A stretch of 64,000 nucleotides of DNA from Chelydra serpentina (GCA_037349315.1 JBAIAC010000001.1:5870001-5934000); one strand, 5' to 3'. Positions 1 to 10,387 are shown, counted from the stretch's first letter. Notes: generated by a model from the sequence alone, not told the origin. A program made the numbers and translations.

Positions 1-680
1 GCTTTTATAACTCCTTTTGGTGGCTCAAACTTGAACCATGGCTCAGGATTTGCCAGCTTCACTTGGATAATAGAGGATAATGTCCCATCTAGTCCAAGGT
101 TTGGTCTGAATGGGTGTCAATCTTTCGAACAAGACTGAACACTTTCCCTTCTCCTGAATTTGAGTGGGGTAAAACTAAGACAAGCCTGGCAACCCTGGCC
201 AATAATGGGAACTTGAAAAGACCACTAGGGCTTTTGACATTGCTAAAATACGCCCACACAGTGTCCCTACTGTATTGCACGGTAGTGTTATCTGTATCAG
301 TTTGTAGTGCTGCCTCATCCCATGCACACTGAGGGATAGCGGATTTCTGCAATCAACTGGTCATCAACAAACTCATCTTGCAGCTTCTCTACCTCAGTTG
401 GCGAGAGATTGAACATGTGCTGGTATCTTCCAACAAAGTGCTCAACCTGTGCAAAAGTGCAGTTTTCCCTAATCTCAAAGTTCACAAATGCTGCCATCTT
501 TAACATTTCATCATTCAAAGGTAACTTCTCACATGCGTGCCTGTCTACACTAGTATGGAATGCATTGGCTTCACAGAAGAACTTCCATTTTGCAAGAGAT
601 CTAATATCCCCTTGCTTTTCCAACGTCTGTACTACCTGTTTTGTGACCAAACCTACAAACACTGTTGTCTCGTTCAGCAC
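1..680 (-). pseudogene. hAT-type transposase remnant, C-terminal part, broken by frameshifts
   Basis: Read on the minus strand, this gives a protein-like sequence from 680 down to the left edge of the window, so the element runs off the end. The block around 135-215 encodes FPLLARVARLVLVLPHSN followed by a VFSLVRK stretch, which I recognise as the hAT C-terminal dimerisation region. Bases 1-85 continue it in another frame as LGLDGTLSS, then NPEPWFKFEPPK. Two frame changes are visible, one near 335-345 and one near 115-125, so no single frame covers the whole stretch. The upstream part (317-680) is a 121-residue open stretch without an obvious catalytic motif. On the minus strand, the bases just before 680 form a pyrimidine-rich tract ending in CAG, as in a 3' splice site, so 680 may be an exon start. 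hAT transposases cut and paste DNA in the nucleus; this copy cannot make a full protein. A domesticated gene is less likely because of the frame breaks. Confidence 0.72.
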
Positions 681-957
681 CTGAGGAAAAATATTTTAAA
701 TCTTTACTCAAAATTAATGAAATAAGCTTAGGAATGTGTGTGCCAGGGAGATAGCATGACAATGAGCAAATCTCACACCCAACGAGTGAGACTTTACATG
801 TCTGCTCCCTACACAAATCATGCATCCAAATTCTGGATCACAGGGAGAAGTTTGCTCATGCTCCAAGATGCACCATCAAAGCCCCATTTTACTTATTTAT
901 GTGAGTGAAGTGATGCATAGACTTTTGGCTGGCCGTGCAGTTCTGGGTGCTAATTTA
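681..957. other. Possible intron of the hAT remnant; nothing else recognised
   Basis: If the acceptor-like site at 681-690 is real, this is the 3' part of an intron on the minus strand. No donor site or upstream exon was identified before the MITE at 958. Low confidence. Confidence 0.25.
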
Positions 958-1243
958 GGGCTGGTCTACACTAACCCCCCCTGTCGAACTAAGATACGCA
1001 ACTTCAACTACGTTTATAATGTAGCTGAAGTCGAAGTCTCTTAGTTCGAACTTACCTGTGGTCCACACGCGGCGCGCAGGCTCCCCCGTCGACAGCGCTT
1101 ACTCCTCACGGCGAGCTGGATTACCAGCGTCGACGGGGGAGCACTTCCTGGTTCGATTTATCACGTCTAGACAAGATGCGATAAATTGAACCCAGAAGAT
1201 CGATCCGACACCTCCGATCCAGCCAGTAAGTGTAGACTAGCCC
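958..1243 (-). mobile_element. Harbinger-like MITE, copy 1 (TTA target duplication)
   Basis: The 286-bp element begins GGGCTGGTCTACACTA and ends with the reverse complement of nearly the same sequence (AGTGTAGACTAGCCC). It is flanked by TTA at 955-957 and TTA at 1244-1246, the target size and type expected of PIF/Harbinger elements. Inside is a hairpin at about 1009-1037 built on CTTCAACTACG and its complement. Related copies lie at 11066-11362 and 33395-33686 in the opposite orientation. It has no coding capacity. Confidence 0.8.
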
Positions 1244-1379
1244 TTAGTGTAGATTAAGTATATAATATATGACAAGAATGGTGTATCCTTCCAACAGTCA
1301 AACTACATTGTAAGAAAGATCATGAATTTATTATTAGGTGTTGTGTTTTCTCATCTCCTCTGGGACTTTAACCTATAGA

Positions 1380-2106
1380 CAAATCCGCCCTCTTTCTTCT
1401 CTTCTGCAGACTAAATAACCCCAGTTCCCTCAGCCTCTCCTCATAAGTCATGTGACCTAGGCCGCTAATCATTTTCATTGCCCTCCGCTGCACTCTCTCC
1501 AATTTGTCCACATCCCTTCTGTAGTGGAGGGACCAAAACTGGATGCAATACTTCAGGTGTGGCCTCACCAGTGCCTAATAGAGGGGAATAATCACTTCCC
1601 TCAGTCTGCTGGCAATGCTACTAAAACAGCCCAATATGCCATTGGCCTTCTTGACAACGAGGACACACTGCTGTCTCATATCCAGATTCTCATTCACTGT
1701 AATCCCCAGGTCCTTTTCTGCAGAACTGCTGCTTAGCCAGTCAGTCCCCAGCCTGTAGCGGTGCATGGGATTCTTCCGTCCTAAGAGCAGGCCTCTGCAC
1801 TTGTCCTTATTGAACGTCATCAGATTTCTTTTGGCCCAATCCTCCAATTTGTCTAGGTCACTCTGAACCCTATCCCTACCCTCCAGTGTATCTACCACCC
1901 CCCCTAGCTTAGTGTCATCTGCGAACTTGCTGAAGGTGCAATTAATCTCATCATCCAGATCATTAATAAAGATGTTGAATGAAACTGGCCCCAGGACTGA
2001 CCCCTGGGGCACTCTGTTTGATACCGGCTACCAACTAGACATGGAGCCGTTGATCACTACCTGCTGAGCCCGACAATCTAGCCAGCTTTCTATCCACCTT
2101 ATAGTC
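1380..2106 (-). mobile_element. CR1 LINE internal fragment, reverse-transcriptase to C-terminal part of ORF2
   Basis: On the minus strand this encodes PQGSVLGP, the [10 protein letters not shown] catalytic motif and the downstream CR1 ORF2 region up to the [10 protein letters not shown] segment. It aligns throughout with the CR1 at 57780-61749. Homology stops near 1380 without reaching the CR1 3' tail, so the 3' end is missing. The fragment is split at 2107 by a hAT element and resumes at 3101. A 145-residue open stretch survives (1575-2012), but the whole has no function. It is a useful in-window reference because its PQGS and FADD motifs are intact. Confidence 0.9.
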
Positions 2107-2628
2107 CAGGGGTGGGCAAACTAAGGTCTGCAGGCCACATCTGGCCCACAAGCCCCTCCTGCCCAGCCCCTGAGCTCCCGGCTAGGAAGGCTAGCCCCTC
2201 TCTCTCTCCTTTTGTCCCCCCTACCCTGGAGCCATGCCGCTGCATGGACAGCACTCTGGGGGGCAGGGCTGAGTGCTCCGACTGGGCCGCGCGGCTGCCA
2301 GACATCCTGCTCTGAGCAGCGTGGTAAGGGGGCCAAGGCTGGGGGATTGGATAAGGGGCAGTGGGTCCGGGGGGGGGCAATCAGGGGTCAGGGAATGGGG
2401 ACGGGTCAGATAAGTGTGGGAGTCCCAGGGGGGCCTGTCAAGGGGGCGGAGGTGTGGAAAGGGGTTGGGGAAGTCAGGGAACAGGGAGAAGAGGGGTTGG
2501 ATAGGGGGTGGGGTCTGGAGGGTGATTAGGGTCAGGGGGGTCTTGGGAGGGGGCGGTCAGGGGACAAGGAGCGGGGGGGGTTGGATGCGTCAGGTATCCT
2601 GAGGGTGGGAGTTAGGGGGCGGGAACAC

Positions 2629-2963
2629 AGGCGCCGACTTTCTGTGGCACCGGTGGGAGCTCACGCCCAGCGTCAGGGGCGGGGCCCCGCTCCCGACGCC
2701 GGGGGACATTGCAGGGCCCCGCCCCCGACGCCGGGGGATGTTGCGGGGCCCCGCCCCCGACGCCGAAGCAACGTTGCCCAGCGTCGGGGGCGGGGCCCCG
2801 CAACGTCTCCCGGTGCTAAGGTAAGATGGCAGCGGGCCCCGGGGTTGGCGGGGAGCTGGCCGCGGGTCTCGGGGATGGCGGGGATCTGCCGGTGGGTGCA
2901 GACCACCCACCAATTTTTCCCCATGGGTGCTCCAGCCCCGGAGCACCCACGAAGTCAGCGCCT
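2629..2963. mobile_element. GC-rich MITE-like element nested in the hAT element
   Basis: The ends AGGCGCCGACTTTC (2629) and the complement of AGGCGCTGACTTCGTGG (ending 2963) are inverted repeats. The right end contains a hairpin, GGGTGCTCC / GGAGCACCC, at 2926-2949. Similar ends occur at 49585, 39765 and 52425, so it belongs to a dispersed family. No clear target duplication was seen. The class is not assigned. Confidence 0.55.
2685..2812. repeat. GC-rich tandem/inverted sub-repeats
   Basis: About three copies of a unit of roughly 37 bases built around GGGGCCCCGCCCCCGACGCC lie in tandem. They are followed by an inverted half-unit ending in CCCCGCAACGT. The array could form strong hairpins. 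It lies inside the nested element at 2629-2963. Confidence 0.7.
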
Positions 2964-3100
2964 ATGGGCGGGAAGTGGGAGGGGGCAGATAGAGGGCATG
3001 GGCCAGGCGGTTTGGGGAGGCACAGCCTTCCCTACCCGGCCCTCCATACAGTTTTGCAACCCCGATGTGGCCCTCAGGCCAAAAAGTTTGTCCACCCCTG

Positions 3101-3475
3101 TTATAGTCCATTCATTCAATCCATACTTTTTAAACTTGCTGGCAAGAATACTGCGGGAGACCATATCAAAAGCTTTGCTAAAGTCAAATATATCACATCC
3201 ACTGCTTTCCCCATATCCACAAAGCCAGTTATCTCATCATAGAAGGCAATCAGGTTGGTCATGTATGACTTGCCCTCAGTGAATCCATGTTGACTGTTCC
3301 TGATCACCTTCCTTTCCTCCAAGTGCTTCAGGATGGATTCCTTGAGGATCTGCTCCATGATTTTGCTGGGGACTGAAGTGAGGCTGACCAGTCTGTAGTT
3401 CCCCGGGTTCTCTTTCTTCCCTTTTTAAAATATGGGCACTATATTAGCTTTTTAAAATCATCCAGAACCGGGCTG
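3101..3475 (-). mobile_element. CR1 LINE fragment, continuation upstream of the hAT insertion
   Basis: The minus strand encodes the part of CR1 ORF2 that precedes 2106: the segment corresponding to [20 protein letters not shown] and further upstream the GNYRxVSLTSVP motif. A stop codon and several substitutions are present. Importantly it keeps the six codons KKENPG before GNYR, which are missing in the CR1 at 57780. Homology fades near 3475, next to a short inverted repeat. Confidence 0.88.
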
Positions 3476-3968
3476 AAATGAAAAATGTATAACTTTTGCT
3501 TTGTAAAATTTTTCAGACCCAGGTTCTGGATGATTTAAATTGAAAAACAGCATATCAAAAATCAAAGTGGTAATCCAAATGCTCTGCATTGGTTTCTATT
3601 AAGAAAACAATTTTAAAAACAGACAGACAAGTAGCAAAATTAAAAATAAGTGCAAAAAGAAAAAAATAATTAATTGACTGGGATTATAACATGGACCAAT
3701 TAAAGAATAACATTATGATTCTCTGTACAGATTATGATAGACATATAAAAGTATAACAAGGAAAATGAATAAACTCAGCTATATGTATATTTTCCTAAAT
3801 ATATCACAGACCATCTCTTTTTTTTAAAAAAAAACAAAAAACCTAAAATTTGAACTCACTTTTGCGCACACAGCTTGATCCTACATTCCTGCGACACAGA
3901 AATGTGATGTAAATTAATGGGAATTTGGGTGCAGTGGAAATTGAGGATCAGGCCCAAAATCAAATGAT
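3476..3968. other. AT-rich unique-looking DNA
   Basis: No gene or repeat family recognised. It includes homopolymeric A and T runs near 3818-3840 and one arm of an inverted repeat at 3511-3537. Confidence 0.5.
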
Positions 3969-4162
3969 GATGCCTTTGCATGCAAGAGGCCACCATGCTC
4001 CATGCCATAATAAGAGCCCAAAAAGGAGAACAGGTCTACAAGAATCCCTTGTGGAGGGGCTGGATCTTGTCGCCATGCACCATAATCTGAGATCATGGGA
4101 AGACCTGGGCCATCTATATGGAGGCCTTGTGCTTCCACACCAGTCCTGTGATTGCAGAAGTT
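3969..4162. repeat. 194-bp direct repeat, left copy, abutting an LTR
   Basis: It is identical to 5371-5564 except for three substitutions and has no indels. The right end lies two bases from the LTR that starts at 4165, and the other copy starts at the base after the LTR ends. I recognise no coding or known repeat content in it. Confidence 0.9.
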
Positions 4163-4164
4163 AC

Positions 4165-5370
4165 TGTGACGGGTTGGTATCACAGAAACCCCCTTGGAGC
4201 TGCCACCTGGTGTGACAAGGCTACTTCTGCTCCTGCTTTCCTGCCTTTTCCAGCTTGGGACTCCAGAATCCTGTCTGTTTTGAGCCAGATCCGCTGATCT
4301 GCTGCAAACCCAGACCCAGGTCTGAACCACGTCCACTGACAGCTGTAGGCTTGCCTGGAAGCAGCTCTAGAAGTGCTCTTGCCTTTGACACCCAGGTGCC
4401 CAACTCCCAATGGAGTTCAAACCCTGAATAAATCCGTTTTACCCTGTATAAAGCTTATACAGGGTAAACTCATAAATAGTTCACCTTCTATTTCAAAGAT
4501 AGAAAGATATGCACAGCTGTTTGCCCCCTCCAGGTACTAACACATACTCCAGGTAACTTAATAAGTAACAAATGATTTTAATAAGTACAGAAAGTAGGAT
4601 TTAAGTGATTCCAAGTAGTAACAGACAGAACAAAGTGAATTACTAAGTAAAATAAAATAAAACACACAAGTCTATGTCTAATCAAACTCAACACAGATAA
4701 AAACCTCACCAGTTCCAGTCTCTTTCTTTCACAGGCTATGGTCCTCCTAGCCTGGGTCCAGCAATCGCTCACACCCCCTATTGTCCTTGTCCTTTGTTCC
4801 AGACTCTTTTAGGTGTGTCGGTGGGGGGTGGAGAGGCTCACCCTTTAGCCAGCTGAAGACAAAATGGAGGAGTCTTCCAGGAGTTTAAATAGATTTTCTC
4901 CCCTGGATGGACGCTCCTCCCCACTCCCTGTGTAGCATCATGTTACCCTGGAGTTTTGGGATCACATGGGCAAGTCACATGTCCATGCACCACTCAGTAA
5001 CCAGTGCAGTCACATTCCTGGCCAAGCTCAGTCACATTCCTGGCCAAGCTCAGATGTGGATTGGTGTCTGCAACTCCTTTTGTCTGTGTAAGAGTTTCTT
5101 GATTGGTCTCTTTACATGCACATTCCTTTCGCAAGACATGATCCCATGCTCTTACAAAGGCTATGTATAAAACCAGCAAATATACAACCAATATTCATAA
5201 CTTCAACTACAACAATGATACATGCATACAAACAGGAGGAATAGATTCAGTAGATCATAACTTTTACAGAGATATGTTACATGGCACATGTAGCATAAAA
5301 CATATTCCAGCTACATCATATATACATTTATAAGCATCTCCCCATAAAGTCTTATGGAGACACCATCACA
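4165..5370 (-). mobile_element. Solo LTR (minus orientation)
   Basis: The sequence starts TGTGACGGGTTGG and ends CCATCACA, the TG...CA form of a retroviral or Ty3-like LTR. Its two ends match, in reverse, the LTR at 42235-43341, including the segment next to ACCCTGTATAAAGC. No 4-6 bp target duplication is present (GTTAC versus GATGC); instead a 194-bp direct repeat abuts both sides. It contains a perfect 22-bp tandem duplication at 5008-5051. There is no internal retroviral coding region. ERV versus Ty3/gypsy origin cannot be decided from an LTR alone. Confidence 0.78.
4436..4470. repeat. Short palindrome in the LTR
   Basis: TTTACCCTGTATAAAGC is followed directly by its inverted copy ending ACAGGGTAAAC. 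The plus-oriented relative at 42235-43341 keeps only one arm (about 43077-43097), so the second arm is specific to this copy or subfamily. Confidence 0.7.
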
Positions 5371-5564
5371 GATGCCTTTGCATGCAAGAGGCCACAATGC
5401 TCCATGCCATAGTAAGAGCCCAAAAAGGAGAACAGGTCTACAAGAATCCCTTGAGGAGGGGCTGGATCTTGTCGCCATGCACCATAATCTGAGATCATGG
5501 GAAGACCTGGGCCATCTATATGGAGGCCTTGTGCTTCCACACCAGTCCTGTGATTGCAGAAGTT
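5371..5564. repeat. 194-bp direct repeat, right copy, abutting the LTR
   Basis: See 3969-4162. This copy continues into unrelated DNA after 5564 (CTAGCTCTGG), while the left copy runs into the LTR. Confidence 0.9.
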
Positions 5565-5850
5565 CTAGCTCTGGTACCTGACAGTGTCTGTGATGTGACC
5601 ATGTTAGCAGGGCCTCCCCTGGCCATGACTCTCCTGGCACACCGTTGAAAGACAGAGAGGATTATCACAAAGATGACTCCATGGAAATGGTAAAACCACC
5701 TCAGGTATATCGTCTTTGCTTTGTAATCTCCATCTCAGCCTAATGTCAGTTTCAATGGAGACCTGTACATGGAATATCCTCTCTATTTACAGATCTGGGG
5801 GTCATGATCATCTTCCCTCCAAGATTTATGTAAACAAATCTGGTACAGAT

Positions 5851-6090
5851 GAATGGTTAAGGCTGGGTCTCAGAAGATCTGGGTTCAACTCCTGGTTCTC
5901 CCACAGACATCCTGTGTGATGTTGGATATATTACTTAATTTCTTTGCATTTTAGTTTCCCACCTGTAAAACACCTTTCTGCCACCTTTTGCCTAGCTTGT
6001 CTATTTGTGTAAGCTCTTCACAGCAGAGCCTCTCAGTGTGTGTCTATACAGCACTTAGAATAGTGGAGACCCAATATCAGTTGGAGAGTC
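5851..6090 (+). mobile_element. MIR-like SINE remnant
   Basis: The block order follows a MIR/CORE-SINE: a tRNA-like B-box region (GATCTGGGTTCAACTCCTGG), then CTGTGTGATGTTGG, then TTAGTTTCCC and CTGTAAAAC. The 3' portion reads through GTCTATACAGCACTTAG. It is old and diverged. Confidence 0.7.
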
Positions 6091-6840
6091 TACTCTTTAT
6101 GTAGAGTACATAGATCCTGGTTGACACAAACCTAGGGCCGGGTTGATGGCTTTCTGAGAATTTTGCTCATACTATTAAGTCCAGACTCCAAGCCTCTGTG
6201 TGATGTTAGTTCAGCTCTACACCAGATGCAAGTAGTGATCACTACAAACAATGATTAGGTTACAGCATCTTTTGGTTGCTGTGTAATGAGTTCAGAGTTA
6301 AACTAATCTAATTGTGATGTGCCTGCATTTTCAGTCTGTCAAATAAACAATTAAACCAATTAACTGCAGTTACCGCACATAAACATAGCAAAACTAAATT
6401 GCTTACAATCATTACAGGTAACTGATTTAGTTTCTTTTTACAGTATTTCTCCAGAAGCTGCATTTCTGCTTATACTGTTACTATAAACTAGTCTAAGATC
6501 TTATCTAACAATAAAAAGTACATTTAGAAGCAGGATGTGGAACAGGGGAGATTATATTATTTCCCAAAGGAATATAGTTCTTCTGCTTGGCTTATTTTCT
6601 ATCTAAAGCGTTGTCAACCTCTCGCATTTTTCACCCATATCAAAGAGAGATATGATTTTGTAAGTGTGAAATTTAGTTAATGTAGATTCAAGCATTATCA
6701 CATTTTTATCATGCTATTTAAAAAAAATACTTATGGTACTAATATGATCCAGTAAATTATTCTAAAGAAATGCACGATAAAGTGCTACAGCTTTGGCCGC
6801 ATAGTGACCACTGCATTTTCTATTATTCTGTCTGCCTTTC
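6091..6840. other. No recognisable feature
   Basis: AT-rich intergenic or intronic sequence. No open frame of note and no family recognised. Confidence 0.5.
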
Positions 6841-7225
6841 TTAAGCACTCATATGGCTCCCATCACCGTAGTACCTGAGCAGTTCTGGTGTATTTATCCT
6901 CCACACCCCGTGAGGGAGGGAAGTGCTGTTATCTCCATTTTACAGATGGGGCACAGACAGAGTGAGTGACTTACTCAGAGTGACACAGGGAATGGAACCT
7001 TGGTCTCCAGGAGTGCAGTTCTGGAGCAACAATAGGAGTAGTGGGGCAAACTCCTCAACTAGTTTTAAGCGCATCTTGATAAATGTATTAACTGGATTAT
7101 ATGAAGGGGTGGCCTTCAATAGCAAGGGACTGGACTCAATGACCCAGGTTGTCCCTTCCAATCATCTGTCCCCATGGCTCCACAACCTAGGCTGGCACTC
7201 TAGCCACTGAACCATCTGTCCTCTC
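6841..7225 (-). mobile_element. MIR-like SINE remnant, interrupted
   Basis: It reads as a MIR on the minus strand: CCATTTTACAGATGGGGCAC, then GACTTACTCAGAGTGACACAGG, with the distal part TCTAGCCACTGAACCATCTG at about 7198-7219. The interval 7050-7178 between the halves is a CR1 3' end, so the CR1 inserted into the older SINE. Confidence 0.65.
7050..7178 (+). mobile_element. CR1 3'-end fragment inside a MIR
   Basis: It carries the sequence typical of a CR1 3' end: a TTTTAAGCGCATCTTGATAA segment, then GGGACTGGACTCAATGACCC and TTGTCCCTTCCAATC. It is diverged and lacks the terminal octamer repeats. Confidence 0.6.
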
Positions 7226-9967
7226 TATTTTATTCCATAAAATAATCAAGTTATGTTCCATTTATTCAGTTTTGCTCCATAAAACTGTCATCTGGATATT
7301 AAAGGTGAGTGAAAGTATGCTTAGTTCTCATGTAATAGTTTTGATGAATAGCACATGTTATTCAGACATTTACAGTCCTATTCACTTATGTGAGAATAAT
7401 TAGGGGCAAAAAGTTGCCAAAACTAGATTGTATGGTTTTATGCTATTTTTTAAATTCACCTTGGTAGCTTCCCCTTATCTCAGTCAAACCTTGCCCCTCT
7501 CTTGCACATAAATAAATTAACAAGGATGAAATTTACCAGTCAAAAATGATTAATGCATCTCTCCTTCTCTCTCATCACCAACTACAGATTGAATGCTGTA
7601 CAAAGGATTTTAGCAATGAGGGTTATTTCCTTCCTCATTTGCTGTCTCTTGATCTACACCTTTCTTCTCTTCCAACCCCAATTAGCAATTCTCTTATTGT
7701 ATGTTCTGGAGTACTCTGGGCTGAGAATGAGAAATCCTTTAAGAAAAGCATCTGCAAAATTTAAGAGGGGATTAATAATAATAGTGAGGCTTTGTAATAG
7801 TGAGGCTTTGAGCATGCATTTTCACAAAGGTTCTCAGATAATTTGCGCACTGCAGGGCTTCTATAGCCTCAGGAAAGAGAAAGACAGGAGTGCTGAAACA
7901 ATTCAATATATATTTAAAATTGTGGTATAGAACATTTATTTTGGCATTTAAGTCCCTCGTTTCCCTGCGGGCAAATGGTGCACATCCCAAGTAATGACAT
8001 CCAGATGGCTCTATCAATATAAGTTCAGGCCAAGTTCTCTGAAGATGTAAATAGGCACAATTTCACTGCCTAACCTTTTTTAGGCTTTGGAAACTCATGA
8101 ACTCTTTAATCCACAAGGTAATGGACCAGCTTGAATAATCCCGAGAGTTTTCTTATGAACCAGGTTTTCAGTGGGAATACTTCTGGTCATCATTTTGAAA
8201 TTTGGTTTCCAAAAATATTCAATATTTGCTTCAAATGTATTTCTTTGCGAGCATGTTTCTGGTAAATGTTTTCTTGAAAAACCCATTCTAGAAGGGGTCT
8301 AAATATAGTCACAACTGATTTGTTTACATAGTCAAATAAACGTGCAGATTTCCTTTCAATATTTTCTCTCAGCATTAGTGTTTACATGTGTGCAATCACA
8401 ATAATTAGCAGTAAATAAGGCTTCTAGACTGCAATGTAGGAAAATAGGAGGAAGGGGCCTTTTTTCAGTTGATAACATACATGTCTAGAAAGCAGACTGA
8501 AACTGAAAAAGCAAAACATGTCACTTCCAAAGAGCTACATAAGTTTATCAGAAAGAGCTGCTCCATTAGCTCAGCTAATAGAATATTCCTGTACTCTTAA
8601 CTTGGTCTGTCACTGTGCAGAAGAAAGAAGAATGTGTTATTTCCCAAAAATAGAATAAAAACACAGTGAAAGAAGAATATACAATAATTATTTGCATACT
8701 GAATTGCTGGCCAGATTAGCTAGGACTCTGCTATAAATATGTTCTTAGACACATCTATGCTACCAATTTATGGTATGACCAGTAAATTTATTCACACAGA
8801 GATTAGATTATATAGAAAGTGGACTCATTGCTGACTTCAGCCACGAGGAAGGAAGTTTAGTATATATTACACATACAGGGATGGCTAAATGGTCTACAGC
8901 TGATTCAATTCATCTGTTTATTTTAGTCACTATATGATCCAAAGAGGAAGATATTTGTTCTTTCTTTTGTATCTCAGTGTGTTTCAGCCCAAAGCAGCAT
9001 ACGTATGTTATTAAAATAACTAAAACACCTTTTAAAAAAATATGGTAAATGAAAATCCCATCCTTGCAATAAGGCTTAACATTTCAAGGCTCTCTTTGAA
9101 TAAAGCAGCAACATAATAAATCAGGTAATAGTTACATATTTGCTTCGAAAGAACACAATTATTCACAGAAGGCAAACTACTGGAATCATTGAAGTTGGTG
9201 TTTTCCCTGAGCATTAAATTTAAAATAGCTCATGACTCTCCAAATAAAGTATAAAAAGAGGATTATCAATGAAACAGAATCTTGAGCTCCTAATAAGAAT
9301 ATAAATAGTCATAACAAACTGGATGAGGTCCTTCCCCTCCTTTTTTCACCCGTTTTCAGTTTGCCCAAAGGAAAATTACTACAAAAGGTCACTGCACTGG
9401 AAGAAAATAGCTCATGGTCTTCAACCCCAACAACCTTGCCATTTAAAATCGAGCAGGCTTTCATAGTAATCCCTCTGCAAGCATTAGCTCTAATCTTGCT
9501 GCCACTATTGCTGTTGATTTTCCTTATTTTTTTTATTGTTCTTTGATTTCCATTTTGGTTATTTAATGAAAGGATGATGAATTCTTGACCTTCAGCTCAT
9601 TCACTGCCAGGCCTGGCATTTGATGATGTACTATGATATAATACTGTGCCCTCAGGGTCACCTTCTATTGTATATTAACCTTCTAAATGGAACCCATTTG
9701 GAGAATGTAAATTACTTGCATTCTACTATTGTGCTATCACCTTTTCCTAATTTTGTCACTGATTGTATTGGAGCTAATCAAGAACCAAAATTCTACTTTC
9801 TCACAGGATCCTTTCACATAAGTGGGAAATTTTCAGAGGTGTCAATTCATGGCATAACTTACCTTGTGTGATGCTCTTACTTTTCGGAAGATTTACAGTG
9901 ATTCATTTGATGGTGGCTTTCTTTTTCCATATATTTTATACGTCAATCCAAAAATAATGATTTTTTC
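7226..9967. other. No recognisable gene or element
   Basis: 2.7 kb of AT-rich DNA with only short chance reading frames. A perfect 16-bp tandem duplication (TAATAGTGAGGCTTTG, twice) lies at 7779-7810. Confidence 0.5.
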
Positions 9968-10242
9968 CATAGGCCAGAAAGGACCACAGTGATCAGCTAG
10001 TGTGGCCAAAAGACTTCCCTGAATGAAGTCCTGTTTGAACAAAAGCTTATATTTTGGAAAAGCATTCTATCTTGATTTTTTAAACTTTCAATTGCTGGAA
10101 AGTTGACCACAATCCATGGTAAATTGTTACAATGTGTAATTCCCTTCAGTGTTAATAATCTGCCATTTATTTTGTGTCTGATATATCTGGGTTTAACTTC
10201 CAGCCTTGTTATATATCTTGTTATACCTTTGTCTGCGGGATT

Positions 10243-10387
10243 AAAGAGCTGTAGCTCCCATTGGCTGGGAACGGCAAACCGCGGCCAATGGGAGATGCGT
10301 GCGGCCGTGCCTGCAAATGGTCAATGTAAACATTGTCTCGCGGCCCACCAGCGGATTACCCTGATAGTCCGCAGGTTGCCCACCACT
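10243..10387. mobile_element. hAT-like element fragment in the CR1
   Basis: A GC-rich block containing GCTCCCATTGGCTGGGAACG and its nearby inverse GCGGCCAATGGGAG ends in GGTTGCCCACCACTA, a Charlie/hAT-type terminus. CR1 sequence resumes on both sides. The matching left terminus is missing, so this is a fragment or internally deleted copy. Confidence 0.6.

Larger units (their letters stand above)
2107..3100. mobile_element. Non-autonomous hAT element inserted in CR1, 8-bp target duplication
   Basis: The element begins CAGGGGTGGGCAAAC and ends GTTTGTCCACCCCTG, terminal inverted repeats with one mismatch. The flanks are TTATAGTC at 2099-2106 and TTATAGTC at 3101-3108, a perfect 8-bp duplication as expected for hAT transposition. 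Removing the element restores a continuous CR1 reading across the site. The interior (994 bp total) is G-rich on the plus strand and holds a second GC-rich element at about 2629-2963. No transposase-like reading frame is visible; the open frames inside are low-complexity. Confidence 0.9.

Noticed and set aside
315..680. Possible intact host gene on the minus strand
   Set aside because: The reading continues only after frame breaks into a hAT C-terminal domain, so it is better explained as a transposase remnant.
2581..3282. A 233-residue plus-strand open frame in GC-rich DNA
   Set aside because: It crosses the end of the hAT element and the nested GC-rich sub-repeats; its composition is low-complexity Pro/Gly/Arg and it has no domain.
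4140..5590. Explaining the 194-bp repeats as parts of a longer LTR
   Set aside because: The related LTR at 42235-43341 ends at the same TGTGAC...CACA positions with 5-bp flanks and lacks the 194-bp segment.
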